Assembly (NCBI GenBank): GCA_023079485.1
Contig: CM041089.1
Location: forward strand, 15,657,660 to 15,721,659
Reading direction: 5' to 3'
Origin: Archilochus colubris
Taxonomy: Eukaryota; Chordata; Aves; Apodiformes; Trochilidae
DNA length: 64,000 nucleotides
The notes beneath the pieces were generated by a model, which did not search any database, was not told the DNA's origin, and saw nothing but the letters and a program-made list of their open reading frames with translations. Shown one piece after another: positions 1 through 12,945 of the stretch (the stretch's first letter is position 1; every line of letters starts with the position of its first letter). A program made the translations under genes and the position numbers.

Positions 1-597
1 TTTTATTATTTTCCTGATAACTTTTTCTCAAGGGAAAAAGAGTCTGAAAGTGAAAAGATATTTTGGACCTTTAGTAGATGTTAGCCTGGGCAGGCAGACT
101 GACTGCTGCCTGTTAGCCCAGGTAGAGGGATGTATTCAGAGCAGAAAGAAGGGACTTGAAGGCATCCCACCTGGTCCCTGGGAGTCTGTTATCTGTGGAA
201 CCAGATGCATAAGAGTCTGAGGTCTTTATAGCAATGCTTCTCACCTGGAAAGCATTTCTTCAGAAAGTTGGAGCCAGCTTTAGTTTTTCTCTACTGCAAT
301 GGTGAAGTAAATGCAGCACTATGGCTAAGATGCATTCCAAAAGTTTAATAAGGAATATGAAAATGAGCTACACATCTACCACTAAAGTGATATTTTTAAT
401 AAAAGATCAGGATTCTTTCTCAATGGGTGAGGTAAATGACAATACTTCCCTGGTGACTTAAGAAGTTTAGGTGGGTAATTTTGGCTCCAGTCCTACAGCT
501 CATGCCTCAGGGTGCAGATTTCTTTCTGCTTATACAACTTGGTGCAGGACTGAAGCCTCAGTTGTTTGCTCTGCTCTCCTCTTTCCAGTTCAGTGCA

Positions 598-660
598 ATA
601 CCTGAAGGTGTCAGTGGATGACACCAAGGTGTAGTGCTCAGTTTGGCAAAGATCCTCAGG
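598..660 (+). mobile_element. Possible degraded CR1 reverse-transcriptase fragment
   Basis: The plus strand codes for a short VDDTKV-like run followed by a stop, reminiscent of the CR1 ADDTKL motif. Too short to be sure. Confidence 0.3.
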
Positions 661-1074
661 GAAATCTCTCTGCTCAGTGATGATGCTTTCATTTCATTAC
701 AGAGGCACAAAATAGTAACCCTGGATACCTAACTGTAAAATGATGAAAATGGAAGACAGAATACACACTCATGCCCTGTTTGAGACTAAAAGTTTCTTTA
801 AGTTTGCTACTTTTGATGAGAAATCTAGCAATTCTGCTGCATGATAGCCAGGCAATTAATTTGGGTCAAAGATGTTTAGAACTCTTGCATATTTGCAAAA
901 GGCAGAGGAACACAAATAATCCCAGAACCTCTTAAAATACATCTCCTGGATGTGAAAATGTTCATGTGTTTTTAAGAGTGTCTGTTAGGAAATCTGAAAC
1001 ACTGCTAGGTGGGAACAGGTATCAAGTTTTGTGTCACAGGTTAATAAGTGGAAAATTCTGTGTTCATGGCCTAC

Positions 1075-4000
1075 CATCCATAATCAAATCATTCTTCTCA
1101 TTGCCATCATAGTTCCCACACAGACCACATATTTTCTCTTTATATGTTTCTTCCAGGTCCAGCTACAAAAGAAAAGAGGAGATCCGGAGTTTAAAGGCTT
1201 TTGCCCACAGCAGCATAATGTTGCAAAATGTTGACAATAGAAAAGCACAGTGCTGCAAACCAGTCCTGAGCATTTTTGCTGCTCTCCTTTTCCATTACAA
1301 ACCTGCTGTAAAACTTACCTGCAGACAGGCTGAATAGGAACAGGAAGATAATCCCCTAGCAACTGTCATTCCTAACACATTCCTGGAAGTGTCCAAGGAA
1401 AGTTGGATGGGGCTTTGAGCAACCTGATCCAGTGGGAGGTGTCCCTGCCCATGTAGGAGGGTTGGAACTGGATGAACTTTAAGGTCCCTTCCAACCCAAC
1501 CATTCCATGATTTCAACCACTAAAGAGCTAAATGAAAACTGCTGAATACTGGGTTAATACCTGGACCAGTGTCTCCAGTTATAGAGACACTGGGACACAG
1601 ATATGTGGTGCCTCTTGCAAGGTACCACAGCTCCATTCTGGTCAGTCCATATAACTGTGCTCAGGTGTTGGGTGCTCTCAAGCAGATTCTGCCCAGCTCT
1701 CAGCCCTATCTAAGGCTTTTTCTACTCTGCAGGCTAAATGGAAGATTTCATATCCCTCCTAGGGGTGGGTCTGTCCAGAACTTATTCTGCCCCTATTTGG
1801 GAGCAATACAGAGCCAGGTTAGCACATTAATTCATGCTAGATAGAATTATTGCATCTAATTGCTCCTAGATGCTTGGAGGTAGTACCAGAGTCACTCAGG
1901 TCCACCAAACAAGGCAGTTCTTTTCCTACCAGTGTGTCACCTTGAAATTTTGTCCCCCCTGTTGCTGGTGTTTGCCATAGTCCAGGTATTAATTAGTACA
2001 GGAGAAGTAAATTTGAATACCATTGGACTGCTTCCTGATTTTTTTATCTCTCTGTTCATCTTTTGCCCTCTCTCAGAACTGCAAAGCCTGACATACAACT
2101 TTCATCAATTTAATCTGTGGTGATTGTGGTGGGTAATGTTCTAACCCAGCTGTGTAAATACACTGTTGCAGAAGAGAACTTTTTGGTGTGGATGTACAGA
2201 TGGGAACTCTCACAGAGCAAGGCTTCGGAATGAGAGGCCAAGGTGTCACTCAAGATGTGCATCAAGACAGAAGGCAATTACTAATTCAGAGCTCAAGGAA
2301 TTCACTGTGCTGCTGCTGGTGCCCCATGGAGGCAGCAGATAGCTACAAAGGTGTGATCTCCAGAGTTAACAGTGGCACCTTTTGTCACATAAAATCAGCT
2401 GGGAATGCCTGGGGGTTGTGACTCCATGCCCCTGCCACATGGAAACAGGACCTAGCTAAGTATGTCAGCTCATGGATACAGGGATACTGGATACAGGGAC
2501 ACCTCCCCTCAGGAGCTTTTATATCAACATGGTGCTGCACCCAGCTCTGCTTTCTGTCACTGATGAAGTTCACCAAGAGAAAAACAACTAACTGGCTGTT
2601 CATACTAGGAGAGTGTCAGCCCAGTTCCACTTGAGAGTCAGGCCCAGCTTGGAAGAGACTTGGAAGTAAGCACAGGTGTCCTCAATCAGGATGCTCTTCA
2701 AGCTGAAGGGCATGGGGATCCTGGAGATTGGAGCAAACAAAACAGACTGCATTGAAAAAACACTGATGAAATCCTCTCAGACATACAGTAAATAAAAACT
2801 AGAGCTGAAAGAAGCAGATCAGCCACAGGGACACATTTTTCAAGGTCATCCTTCACCCACACAATTACAATTAAGGTGTGCTCACCTTGCTCACTGTGAC
2901 CTTCTACCAACCTTAATCCCCAACACAATGCTTTTTGGTCATGGGTGTGCCAACACTACACTAACCACTTCACTTATATTAATGCAGCTCTGATTGTTTA
3001 CATATAATCAAAAGGTTACAATGAGCAAGATCACAACACTGGGAAAATTACTCTCCAAATGAGGATACTGCAGGTTCTCATCATCCCTCCAAGTTTTTCT
3101 TAACATCTGGGATTCACAGAGGTTTGGAAAAAAAGTCTTTTCTGCTACTTAAGTACTGGTGTGGCTCAGCCTCATTTTCAGTTTTTCTAAGGCAACTACC
3201 ACTCATTTTCCAGAGCCTGTAAAACTCAGAAAATCAGGAAAGGGCTAAAAGATAGGAGTTTTGTTACCCTTTTGATTTCAAAGATACTGAGTGATGTTAC
3301 TCTAGATTTGGTTGTTTCTGGAAGGCTGTCAAGAGAAGACAGCCCAAATGCTTCCAGTTTTCTCTCCAAGATTGTGAAGGTCCTTCCCAGAACTAAAGCT
3401 TGCCTTGGCCCTTCATACCTGGGAGCTGGGAGCACTTCTCATGAAGACTGCCCTTTAAACTCTGCCCAACTTTCAGCTACTGTTGCATATAACCTATGCA
3501 TTATTTTTATCCTTTTGGAAGCAGTTTGTTTTCTGGTTCATTTCAGACCGGAACTAAAGGTGTGGATTCTGCCTTTTCAAGCCTCTGGCATTTTTGTAAG
3601 AAGATCCCAAACAAAGCTGTATGATTTTCTAGACTGAACTGTCTGAAAGCAGGAAACTTTTTCCTAAAGGACCATCTGGTCCTGAGCAACTACATAAAAA
3701 AGCAGGGTTAATACCACAGAATAATGTCTTGAGAAAAAAACACAAATATGTATTTTATACAAAATTAAAATGAGTTGCCTTTCTCCTTCCATCCATCCCT
3801 CCAAATCAAACCAACATCAAGGATGTTGGTTTGGATACAAAACCTTCTGGTTTTGTAGCATACACACTGCCTTTTGCTTAACATGTTGGTGTTGATGGAT
3901 GGGAGATGTTCACAGACTTCTGGGCTCATCCACCACTCTGGGCTGGACTCTTTGAAGAGGATACCCTGTTCCAAGTACTGTGAATATCATGCACAGACAT

Positions 4001-6866
4001 TTGCACTTCTGCAGAACAGCACCACTTCCTAGAGAGAGCACACAGCAGTGAAACTACTGCACCATAGGGAAACAATCCCATGGTTTATACTCACTTGTTC
4101 CCATTGACTGTGATGCCTGTCTCCTTCACCTCCAAGGTGACTCCATCTATGGTGACAGTGAAGTAGATGAGGGAGCTGTTCCTGTCACTGCGCCTGATCT
4201 GGATGCTGAAGTCCTGGTAGCTGTCATTGCAGTGTGAAGCAAAGTTGTATGTGCAGGTGCCAGGAAAAGTGAACTTCACATGGTCAAAGGTATGGAAGTG
4301 GAAATTGCCCCAGGTGGCACATTCACTCCTACTGACAGTAGAGACCTGGACTAAAAAGAGTCAGAGGATGGGAGCTTAGACATTCACACCACACTGAATT
4401 TCATTTTTTCCTTCTTTTTTCTTTTTTTTTTCTTTTCCCAAAAATATAAGAGATTTTTCAAAGCCAAAAATTTTACCCCTGGGAAGACACTAACTTGTCA
4501 GAAGGAGTTTCATCTCACTGAAATTTTGAAGTCCATGCCAGAGATACCTTCAGTGTGAGCAGATGAGTCCAAACTCCTTTACAGTTAACCATGAGAAGCA
4601 CTGTGAGGTGGCTTCCCTGCCTTACATGGCTACCTTAGAAGAAAATGGTCCAAGACTGCATGTTTCTCCCCACTGCCTATAAAGGTGACTGAGGTGTGCA
4701 AATGTAGCTGCAACCCCCCAGCATTTACACTGTAGGTATCTGAAGGGAAGGGAAGGGAATTCCATCCTGGCTGCCTAAATCTCATTTCTACTTTAAAATC
4801 CTGCTTTGTAACCCAGACTTTGGTCCAAAGTCCTGAATTGGGCCATTTCCAGTAGATATCACAGCAAAATGGCAGCCAGTGCTCTCAGCAGCTGCCATCA
4901 GCCTCAGGACTCAGCTCACAACTACTGGGTTTTCATCTCAACCAAAAATTTATGCTGTGGACCTCTGAGCTGGACCTCTACCAAAGACCCTGATCCATTA
5001 ACTGCATCTAAGACATCACTTCAGAAAGCAGTTTCCATACCACTGAGCTGCACAAAGCCAATCTAAATCAACTGGAATTTAACTTTATGCTTGCTGCAGA
5101 ATTATTTTTATATTTCTCCTGGGCCCATCTGAAAATATGACAAATTAAAACAGGCAAATTTTTGTGTTTTTCATGTAGCACTGTCCTGGTTTGGGCCAGG
5201 ATAAAGGTGATTTTCTGTCTTGTACTTTTGCTTTTAGCTGAGTCTCTTTAAGTAGTTGCACTTGCTGAAATTAACAGCAAGTTTCTCAGACAGTGTCTGC
5301 TTCTAGGATTGATAACACTTGATGTTTATAGTTACTGCTAGAGACTGGTGTGCAGAGCCAAGGACACTGCTCAGCTCTGAGGAAAAATTTACCCTCCAGG
5401 AGGATAAAGAGGTCCCACCTGAGCCCTCCTTTGGGGAGGAACAGACAAGAGAGATGCCAGAACTGACCAAACAGAGTGTTCCATCCCATATACGTCACAC
5501 TCAGTATAAATTTGAGGCATCACGAGGGCCAAGCCGGATTTCCTGATTTCCTGCTTCCCTTCCTTCACCCGGCATCCTGGAAGGATCCCGTCTGTTCCTC
5601 TGCCTGTGCTCCTGATCCGTGCCAGCCCATATCTGTGTGTTCCTGCCTCCAGCTCCCAACTGCTGCTGACCCCAGGATTCCAGCCTGGACTGTCCCAGGG
5701 CTGCCCTGCAGCCTCAGTGGGGATGGGAGAGTTATTGGGGGAGAGGGGGGAGGAATGTGGTATCCATTTTCCTGTATATTTGCATATATTTAGTCATTTT
5801 TCCTATTTATCATTCCTGTTTCATTAAAGCTGTGTAGTTCAGTTTCCAACCCATCAGTCTCTCTCCCTTATTCTCTCTCCTTTCTTTATCAGGGAGGAGA
5901 GAGAGATTCATAGAGAGCGTCTGTTACTCGGTTTAATTGCCGGGCCAGTGTTAAACCCTGACAAGCACATTCAGGAGAATTAACATAGCAACACATTTCA
6001 AATCACTGAGACACCAACCAATGTACTCAGTGTACTCTAAAATATTATTAAATATTCCTACCAAGCAATCAGCAGGGGGACACTGAAAAATTCAGATCTT
6101 AATGTTAGAAATGAGCAACAGACACAAGTGCCAGGAAGTCCTGAAAGAAACAGCTTTTTAAAAGGACTGTGTGTGTTTGCAGCACTAAAGTGCAGTAGGT
6201 AATGAAGCACTTTTCTACATCACAATGAGGGGAAATGAGAAAGTCTGCCTGCTCTTGGAAGGGGAGCTGTGAGAATTACTATGGCAGCAATAGCTGTCAC
6301 ATCAGCTGTTTGTGTACTGAGCAGCTGGGGGAAGCCTGAGACATCCAAAACCAAATCAGGAGGCAAGGATGCAGCAAACCACAAAAAACTTGCTTAGTCC
6401 TAATGCACTATTTCATACTGGTCAACCAAGCCTAGAAAGCATTATGGCAACATATTTCTTCTATAAAGAATACATGTGAAATGTGTTGAAAATGGTGCCA
6501 CCATTTTTTTACGATGCAAACTGCATCCAGAGAGTCTCCTTTTTAAGATCAGTCACTTAAGACAGAAAACATTGAATAAACCACTTAGTATTGGAAGGAA
6601 AAAAAATTAACATACTTAAATGGTGAACACTAAGGATGAAAATGTACAATGCTAAACAGTATCTGGCATGCCTACAGCTCTTACATCAATATGTACATGT
6701 TTCCATTTGGCAACCCTATTTTTCACCTGTATGCAGAGCAATATGTAAGCAAATAATCTGAGAATTAGATAGTTTTTTTCTTACCTATCTGAACTGGTTC
6801 TTTGCCTTTGCAACAACTCCAAATTAAGCAGAAGATCCAAAATGACCTTCCCTGTTTTATGTCCAT
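1075..6866 (-). CDS. Second gel-forming mucin, 5' end (MUC5AC/MUC5B/ovomucin class), partial
   Basis: Three exons are visible. Exon 1, 6785-6866, starts at ATG 6866 and encodes a 27-residue signal-peptide-like start: MDIKQGR, then hydrophobic SFWIFCLIWSCC. Exon 2, 4095-4350, encodes the VWD1 opening (SECATWGNFHFHTFDH, FTFPGTCTYNFASHCND, FSIQIRR). Exon 1 ends in phase 1 and exon 2 accepts phase 1, so they can join directly. Exon 1075-1162 encodes LDLEETYKEK and CGLCGNYDGNEKND. It has the same role and out-phase as MUC2 exon 62621-62711. One exon equivalent to MUC2 63378-63492 should lie between 1163 and 4094; I could not place it. The rest runs off the left edge. Position next to MUC2 in the same orientation matches the vertebrate mucin cluster. 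Which paralogue it is cannot be told from this fragment. Confidence 0.85.
1163..4094. other. Intron sequence of the second mucin
   Basis: Contains the CR1 tail at 1376-1513 and otherwise unique AT-rich sequence. A VWD1 exon of about 100-120 bp (equivalent to MUC2 63378-63492) is expected here but I could not recognise it. No other gene is supported. Confidence 0.6.
1376..1513 (+). mobile_element. CR1 LINE 3'-end fragment
   Basis: Contains the CR1 tail: GGGGCTTTGAGCAACCTGAT, CCAGTGGGAGGTGTCCCTGC, GGTCCCTTCCAACCCAACCA and TTCCATGATT at the end. No coding capacity. It lies in an intron of the second mucin, antisense to it. Confidence 0.85.
5182..5963 (+). mobile_element. Solo LTR, plus orientation, inside intron 1 of the second mucin
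   Basis: 782 bp, beginning TGTCCTGGTTTGGG and ending AAACCCTGACA (TG...CA ends, TGTC/GACA terminal inverted repeat). It is flanked by a perfect 5-bp target duplication AGCAC (5177-5181 and 5964-5968). Internal signals are TATAAA at 5505-5510, with a CRE-like TACGTCAC just before it, and ATTAAA near 5822. No gag, pol or env sequence is attached, so it is a recombined solo LTR. Five-base duplications are typical of ERVL-type elements; family assignment is inference. It is antisense to the host gene. Confidence 0.9.
6785..6866 (-). CDS. Signal-peptide exon of the second mucin
   Basis: The minus strand reads ATG at 6866-6864, 27 codons plus one base, then donor GTAAG at 6784-6780. The peptide has a short charged start, a hydrophobic core (FWIFCLIWSCC), then polar KGKE, as expected for a cleaved ER signal. 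A TATA box lies about 70 bases upstream. Too short to be found by ORF length. Confidence 0.75.
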
Positions 6867-6934
6867 CTTGCCATGAAACAGTAACTTGAAAATCCTTCCA
6901 GGGAAGTGTTTTTTTCTTGGCTTATAGGCAGAGT

Positions 6935-6940
6935 TTTATA
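6935..6940 (-). promoter_or_regulatory. TATA box of the second mucin
   Basis: TATAAA on the minus strand, 69 bases upstream of the ATG of the signal-peptide exon. Transcription would start near 6905-6912, leaving a 5' UTR of about 40-45 bases. The spacing is typical and the match is exact; function is inferred. Confidence 0.55.
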
Positions 6941-9900
6941 GTCCAGGAATTTGGCATGGGAACAAAATATTGATGGCTGAGTCCCTGAAAGGTGGAGCTT
7001 CATTCAGTTTTCTTTCAGTGGTTCATTAGCACCCAGCAAACCTCCTGTCTTCAAACAAGAGGTACCCAGTTCTTCCTTGATTTATGTGGAGACAGAAAGA
7101 TGGCCTTTCCTTATTTCCTTTCTTTAACAGAGGTCCCCACACCCCTTCAGTGTTGCTTTTTTTCTTGTGGTAACAACAGCCTTCTTCTTTTCAAAAGATC
7201 TGATTAGTAAAGCAATCACTGCTGCCTTTCAGAACTTTTTCTGTCTTGCACATCAGCACAGTCCCCTAGCTCATGAAAAAAGTGTTTGTCACCTCTTCCA
7301 GCTTGATGAAGCCTTCTAAATGTTAGAGTAAAAAATACTCTAAGATCTCTGGTTTATTTAGAAAACAAAATTTGGCAGGAGAGCACTGTCCTATAAGAAG
7401 TTTATGCAAAGTGTCTTACAAAAAAAGGCAAGAGATCAACTGCTTCAACAAACCAGGAATGACTTTCATCCACAAAGTGCAAAATTCTCACCTCTGCTGC
7501 ACAAATGGGATTTAATTGTACCACTCATATAAGGGAATTTGATTTATTCTTTATCCACACAGAGATTGTAGCTTCTCAAAAAGCATAAAGGAGTGCCCAA
7601 GTCCCACCAAAATGTAGACTAATATATTCCTTCACCTCCTAAACTATACTGCTGCAAAAAGCTCTCTTGCTTCTCTCAGAGTTCTTTATTACCCTATCAC
7701 ATACCCATAAAAAATCCAGCAGGCTCAGTCACGAACTGATCTACACTCCACTACATGACAGCTCTTAAGATATCCTGTCACAGATGTTTGATGGCAGTAA
7801 TTTTGGGGTATCTTTTAGAGGTTTACTTATTTTTGTTGGCACAAGCTGACCTAGCAACTCTTCACCTGATCTCTGCTGTGGGAGAACTGCCTCTGACACA
7901 GAGGAAGGCCCTCACCCAATCCCAGAAAACCAAACACAGGGAACAAATGTTCCCCCCATTCCAGCTTCTCCATGACCCTTTGGGAATACACTAATGGCAG
8001 AGGGATTGCCAGCAGCCCGTGGACACAGACAGAGTTTAAAGTGAGCTTGGGTTTGAGTCCTTTACAAACGCTGGGGTCAGATCTGCCCATGCATTCACTG
8101 CAAGGGGTGAGAGCCCTTTTATTTGGGAGGTGGTCCTGGACAAGTGCCCTGCTCACTGCTTTCCCAGTTTCCAGCATTCACACATTCAAATGTCCTGAGG
8201 CTGGCCTGCTGCTGCTTTCAGCTGCTCCCTCTGCAGCCATGAAATGCAGATGGCAGTGGCTTACAGCACTGCAGGTGCAGGAGTCTGCCAGGTGAAGATT
8301 TGCTGCTGCCCTTGCTTTTAGGAAAATGCTGCACTGGCAGGCAAGGGCATTGTGCAGGACATGAAACATGAGTTCACGTTACCCCTTTCCCACTGTCCGT
8401 GCCCCATTAATTCCATTGTCAGCTGCAGGGCACTACTGGAAGGTAAAGTCTGTTCTTGCAGCACTGCCATTTTGGCTGGAATTCAGAGCTGACAGACCTC
8501 ATGGCACCAGATCTGGGAATTGAGATTCCTGCTGATGGTCCTTTTCCCCACAGCACATTTTCCCTGATGAATTCCATTCAGCTTTGTTTCAAAGTAGACT
8601 GGCAGAATGTCTGCCAGATAAACTGAATCAGGAGAAGATGACACTGGAGCTATGAAGAGGATCTAAAATCAAATATAGTGCAAGAGTAACAGCCAAACCT
8701 AACAGATTCCCCAGGAACTTTCAAATGGCATCCCAGTGCAGGCCACAGAACAGTGTGACTGACAGGAATGGGGAAGGGCTGTGAAGCTCAGGAGAAAGAG
8801 CAATTAGGAAAGAAAACCCCAGACACTGACAGAGAGTTCAGATGAGGATAAGGATGGAAAGCTGGAATGTAGTAACTTTCCCAAATCAGCGCTAGTGTCA
8901 AAATCCAAATACAGAACTCTGCTAAGATGGAGTACATGTTTTAAAAACATAGTCCTCTTCCTTTCCCATCCCCACCCAAACAAATGAGGCACCCAGTTTA
9001 TTCATATTGATACAACAGCAGAAAGAAGAATAGAACTCTAGGAGCACAATTCCTGGCCCTAGGAAAAAAAAAATCCCTTTATTCCTACCAGGCAGTGCAA
9101 AAGCAGCAGGAAACACATATGGACTACTTCTCAAAGTCAGCCTCCAGGTTGAAATAGTCCTTAGGTGACACAGGCATGGTGGGGCTGCCCACTGGGACTC
9201 GTGTGGGGTGGTTCACAGGAGGATGGAGCTGAGGCATGATTCCCCCTGAAGACCCCACCTGGCACTTAAAGGAATGGGAAGAACATGAAAAGCACACATT
9301 AAAACTGTGTCCAAGGAACAGACAGAATAAAACAAGTATTTCATTGAGTCACCAGTGAAAGTGGTATCTGTGGTATCTGGAAAGTGGTATCAGTCATCTG
9401 GGATGCTCCCTTGGGAAAAGCAAGAAGACATCTTGCTCATGAGAGAAACAGGAAACCTGGGCCTCTTTTTCTGTGCCTTGCCATTTTCTTACCTCTGCTT
9501 GGCTGCTCTGTCATTTTTGCCGTTCTTTTGCCATTCCTTGTGCAGCACAGTTCCTGTCAGAGACTAACCAGAGCTGCTGCACTCCTCAGAAATCACTGCC
9601 TGCTCCAGTCCTCTGCACTGGTTTCAGGGCTACAGGCAGGGGAAGGATATTCACATTCAAATGAAGTTTTTATATTCAAGTGGGCAACACTGGAATTTTC
9701 AGAGGAAATACATGATAACTTTTCAGAAGGAAATGCAGCCTGACAGAGAGGCTCACTTACCACTGAACTATTTCTACTCCAGGCACGCAAATTACACCTA
9801 TTCCCCTTGCAGTGACATCCTGGGCTTAGTAACTCCTTCCTTTATTGGGCCCTGCAACACAAGAGGCCTTCACTCTGCCTCAGCTGTACTAGTAAAAAGA

Positions 9901-12344
9901 ACAATTCCTCTTGGCCCTTTTACAGCCCATTTCATGGATCATTTGCCATCAAAGGGTATGTGATTTTAGTAAATACAACAGGTAAATATTAACTCAGCTC
10001 CCTTATCTTCACTGACTCACTGCAGATAAACCCTCATGAAGCCCATGTCAAACACCACTGACTCACAGCTTGTTGAAGAGGCTCTCAAATTGTGGGGATC
10101 TGCTGGATTAATGCCACTGACAGTCAGACACCACACTGAAGCTGATGAGTGGCCAGCTTCTGTCACATATGAGCCCATACATAATCTAAAGCTACCAAGT
10201 CTTTGATAACACCATCCTAGGTCAGCCCAAACACTGGTGGGGTTGAGCCTGAAAATCCTCAGGCAAAGCTGATATGGTTTCTTAAAATGTGAATCTGCTA
10301 TCACATGGTGTTAGACAATCACTGACTAGGTTAATAACACTAGAGAAATGCTGATTACCTCATTAACAAAGCAATATTAGTTAGGAAAACAATTAATTAG
10401 CATTTCATGTCAAGCCCTCTTGTGCTAATCATCCATGTGATAAAAACATCTGAAGTGATGCTTACAACCCTATTTTGAACATTGTAAATTGCCAGAAGAA
10501 TTCAAGAACATGGATTATTTTTTAACCACTGGTATAACTCCATAGATTTTAGGAAATTCACATCAAAGATTCATTTGATCAACCAGATTTGCATCCACCA
10601 TGCATCTTGAGACAGCTGGCAGTAAGGATCTGTAACAGGTGGAGCAAAAGCAGGGAATGAATTACTGTCATTAATTGTTGATTAAAATGTATATGAAGAA
10701 TGCCTTCAGTATTTTATTTCTGATAGGAGATGGCCAGGTTTTTTCTTACATTTTTTGTTAGAATAAACACAAAACTCCTTAACTTCTCACCTCACCATGG
10801 GATTCCTTGACTATTCCTGAGCTAATTAAGGGCATTAGTTACTTCTGCCTGCAAGGGAAAAGTTTAGCTGCTCCTATCAGGATGTTTGGTTTTTTCTATC
10901 CTTTTTTTTTTTTTTTAAACAAGACCTTTCAAAACCCAGATTCAAGCAGTAATGACACGGCTGAGTGGTGTTTGTGCACACAGGTCTCACTGACCTATTG
11001 GCACTTCCTCACATAAGAAAGGCTCCCTGCACAGAAAGCCATCTCATCAGGAGGCTGGGATCTTCAGCTTTTTCTGTGGAAAAGATTTTTCTTTCAATTG
11101 TCTTCCTGGCAAAAAATATGGAGTAGCAGAACAAAAGGAACCCAGGACCCTGTATGGGGAAGAGTATGAACATTCTGCTTTAAGAATTAGAACTTTATGG
11201 GTTTCAGGTAGACAAGATTGCATCCCAATTTTATAAAGCCATTTTCTTATTTCATGGATGCAAAGACAGTTCAGAAGTTGGATGCAAAGACAGTTCACTG
11301 CGTAAGTATGGGCCACATATCCACAAGTACATGGCCACTGAAATAGTAGGATATGTAAAAGTCTGAAATTACATACCCAGTAACCATGTCCAGGGTGACT
11401 GAAAGGTACTGAAAGCCAAAAGAAAGGCAGAGAAAATCAGGGAGGTAACAGGTTAAGGTGAGAAGCTAAGTGACGCTGGCTTGTCTTACACTTTGTCCCT
11501 GTTAAGGACCAGATTTAACATTCTGTCAGATCATTTCTACTGGACTCATAGGACTGTGATCCTGCCAACATGAACCATGATATTTCACAGCTAACTTCTC
11601 TATGTCTGCTTAGGTTTCAGAGCTTGCCATGCCTTGAATGCTGTCTCTAAAACCAAAGCAGCTTTGTAGGTGGCTGAGTTTCCAATTCCAGTCCAGGTCT
11701 GTTCAGGCTTAGCATGGTGCAAAAGTTGGAATGAGGCACCCAACAGGCAGCTGCCCTTAGGGTGCTGTGTTCAGCTCAGGCTCCGTGTTTTTTAATAATG
11801 AGCATACAGTTCCCATAGATGTTGCAAACAAAGTGCAAGAAATGTGCAGTGACACTAATCCAGAGGGGCAGGCTATTGAAACACCACTGCTGTGTCAGGT
11901 CACAGGCACTGTGTAAGGTCATGTTCCTTGATCACAGTGCCTGTTGCCTTTTGTGACTGCTTAAAAGAGAGCTGCATGAAGCAAAGGTGATGCTTCTCAG
12001 CCCCAGCTCTCCCAGGCTCTCTTTCTACTTGATTTCTGTCAGACAGGGAAGCTGTGTCTGTGTTGCTTCACTTAGTGCCCGAGGTTTCTCTTCCACCCTG
12101 TTCCCCACATACATGCTCATCTTTGCATGATTTGAAAATGTGATGTTTCTCTTATCACTAGGTCAGGTTGAGATTAACAGTCCTTGTTATGGTCAAGCAG
12201 TAGAGTCTTGTGTGTGCAAAGATGAGCAGCTGTGTAACTAACCAAGGGAGCTCAATGTCAACCCACTTCTTTGTCTAATTTGGAGAGGCGCAGCAAAAGG
12301 TGATAGAAAGAGTTTTCTGTCTTAAAAACCACTTTGCTACAGAA
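6941..12344. other. Intergenic, upstream of the second mucin; nothing recognised
   Basis: Mostly unique sequence between the TATA box of the second mucin and a CR1 tail. Open frames are short and lack domain or compositional support. Presumably includes upstream regulatory sequence of that mucin. Confidence 0.5.
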
Positions 12345-12536
12345 AGATGTTCTGATACGGAAGCACTGGAACAGGCTGCCCAGCAAAACAGTTGAATTAC
12401 CACCCCTGGATGTGTTCAAATAGATCTGGTGCTTAGAGAGCTGGTTTAGCAGTGGGCTGGCAGGGTAGTTCAGTCTGGTTACAGGTTGGACTGGCTGATC
12501 TTACAGATCTTTTCCAACCTGAATGATCCTATGATT
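12345..12536 (+). mobile_element. CR1 LINE 3'-end fragment
   Basis: Diagnostic CR1 pieces in order: CACTGGAACAGGCTGCCCAG, CCCTGGATGTGTTCAAATAG, GGTTGGACTGGCTGATCTTA, TTTTCCAACCTGAATGATCC, and the ATGATT end. Intergenic, 5'-truncated. Confidence 0.88.
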
Positions 12537-12945
12537 GTTACACTGAAGCAATGTCAAAAATACATTTGAGTTCTACTATGGTGAGTTTCCTCAAAGGACT
12601 GGATAATAGTGGTACTGTTCTAGAGACAAGCTTGTGAAAGGAATCCAAACATTTTACATATGAGTGTTGAAAACCAGGAATATGAACAGAAATCCAGTAT
12701 GAACATAACAGATTTTAAAAAGATGCTGCTGAAGAAGACCTTACAGCAATTCCTACATTAGTGATGGGAACACAGCCTGGCTGGAGGGCAGCCTGAGAAC
12801 CATGAGGTAATTTGGGGAGCAGGGCCCAAGAAGAGGGCTGCTGAACTTGAAGAATTGTTCTGCCTAACAATACCTGTAACCCACACAGCTTCTGCAGGCA
12901 GGTGAAGCTGCATATGGATGCTGCAGTTGTTTCAATGTATTGCAG

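Noticed and set aside
2698..2928. Candidate for the missing VWD1 exon of the second mucin (a LIVIVWVKDD-like peptide)
   Set aside because: Only a few residues resemble the VWD1 strand, the SGLL and YTKVY parts are absent, and no acceptor gives the required phase.
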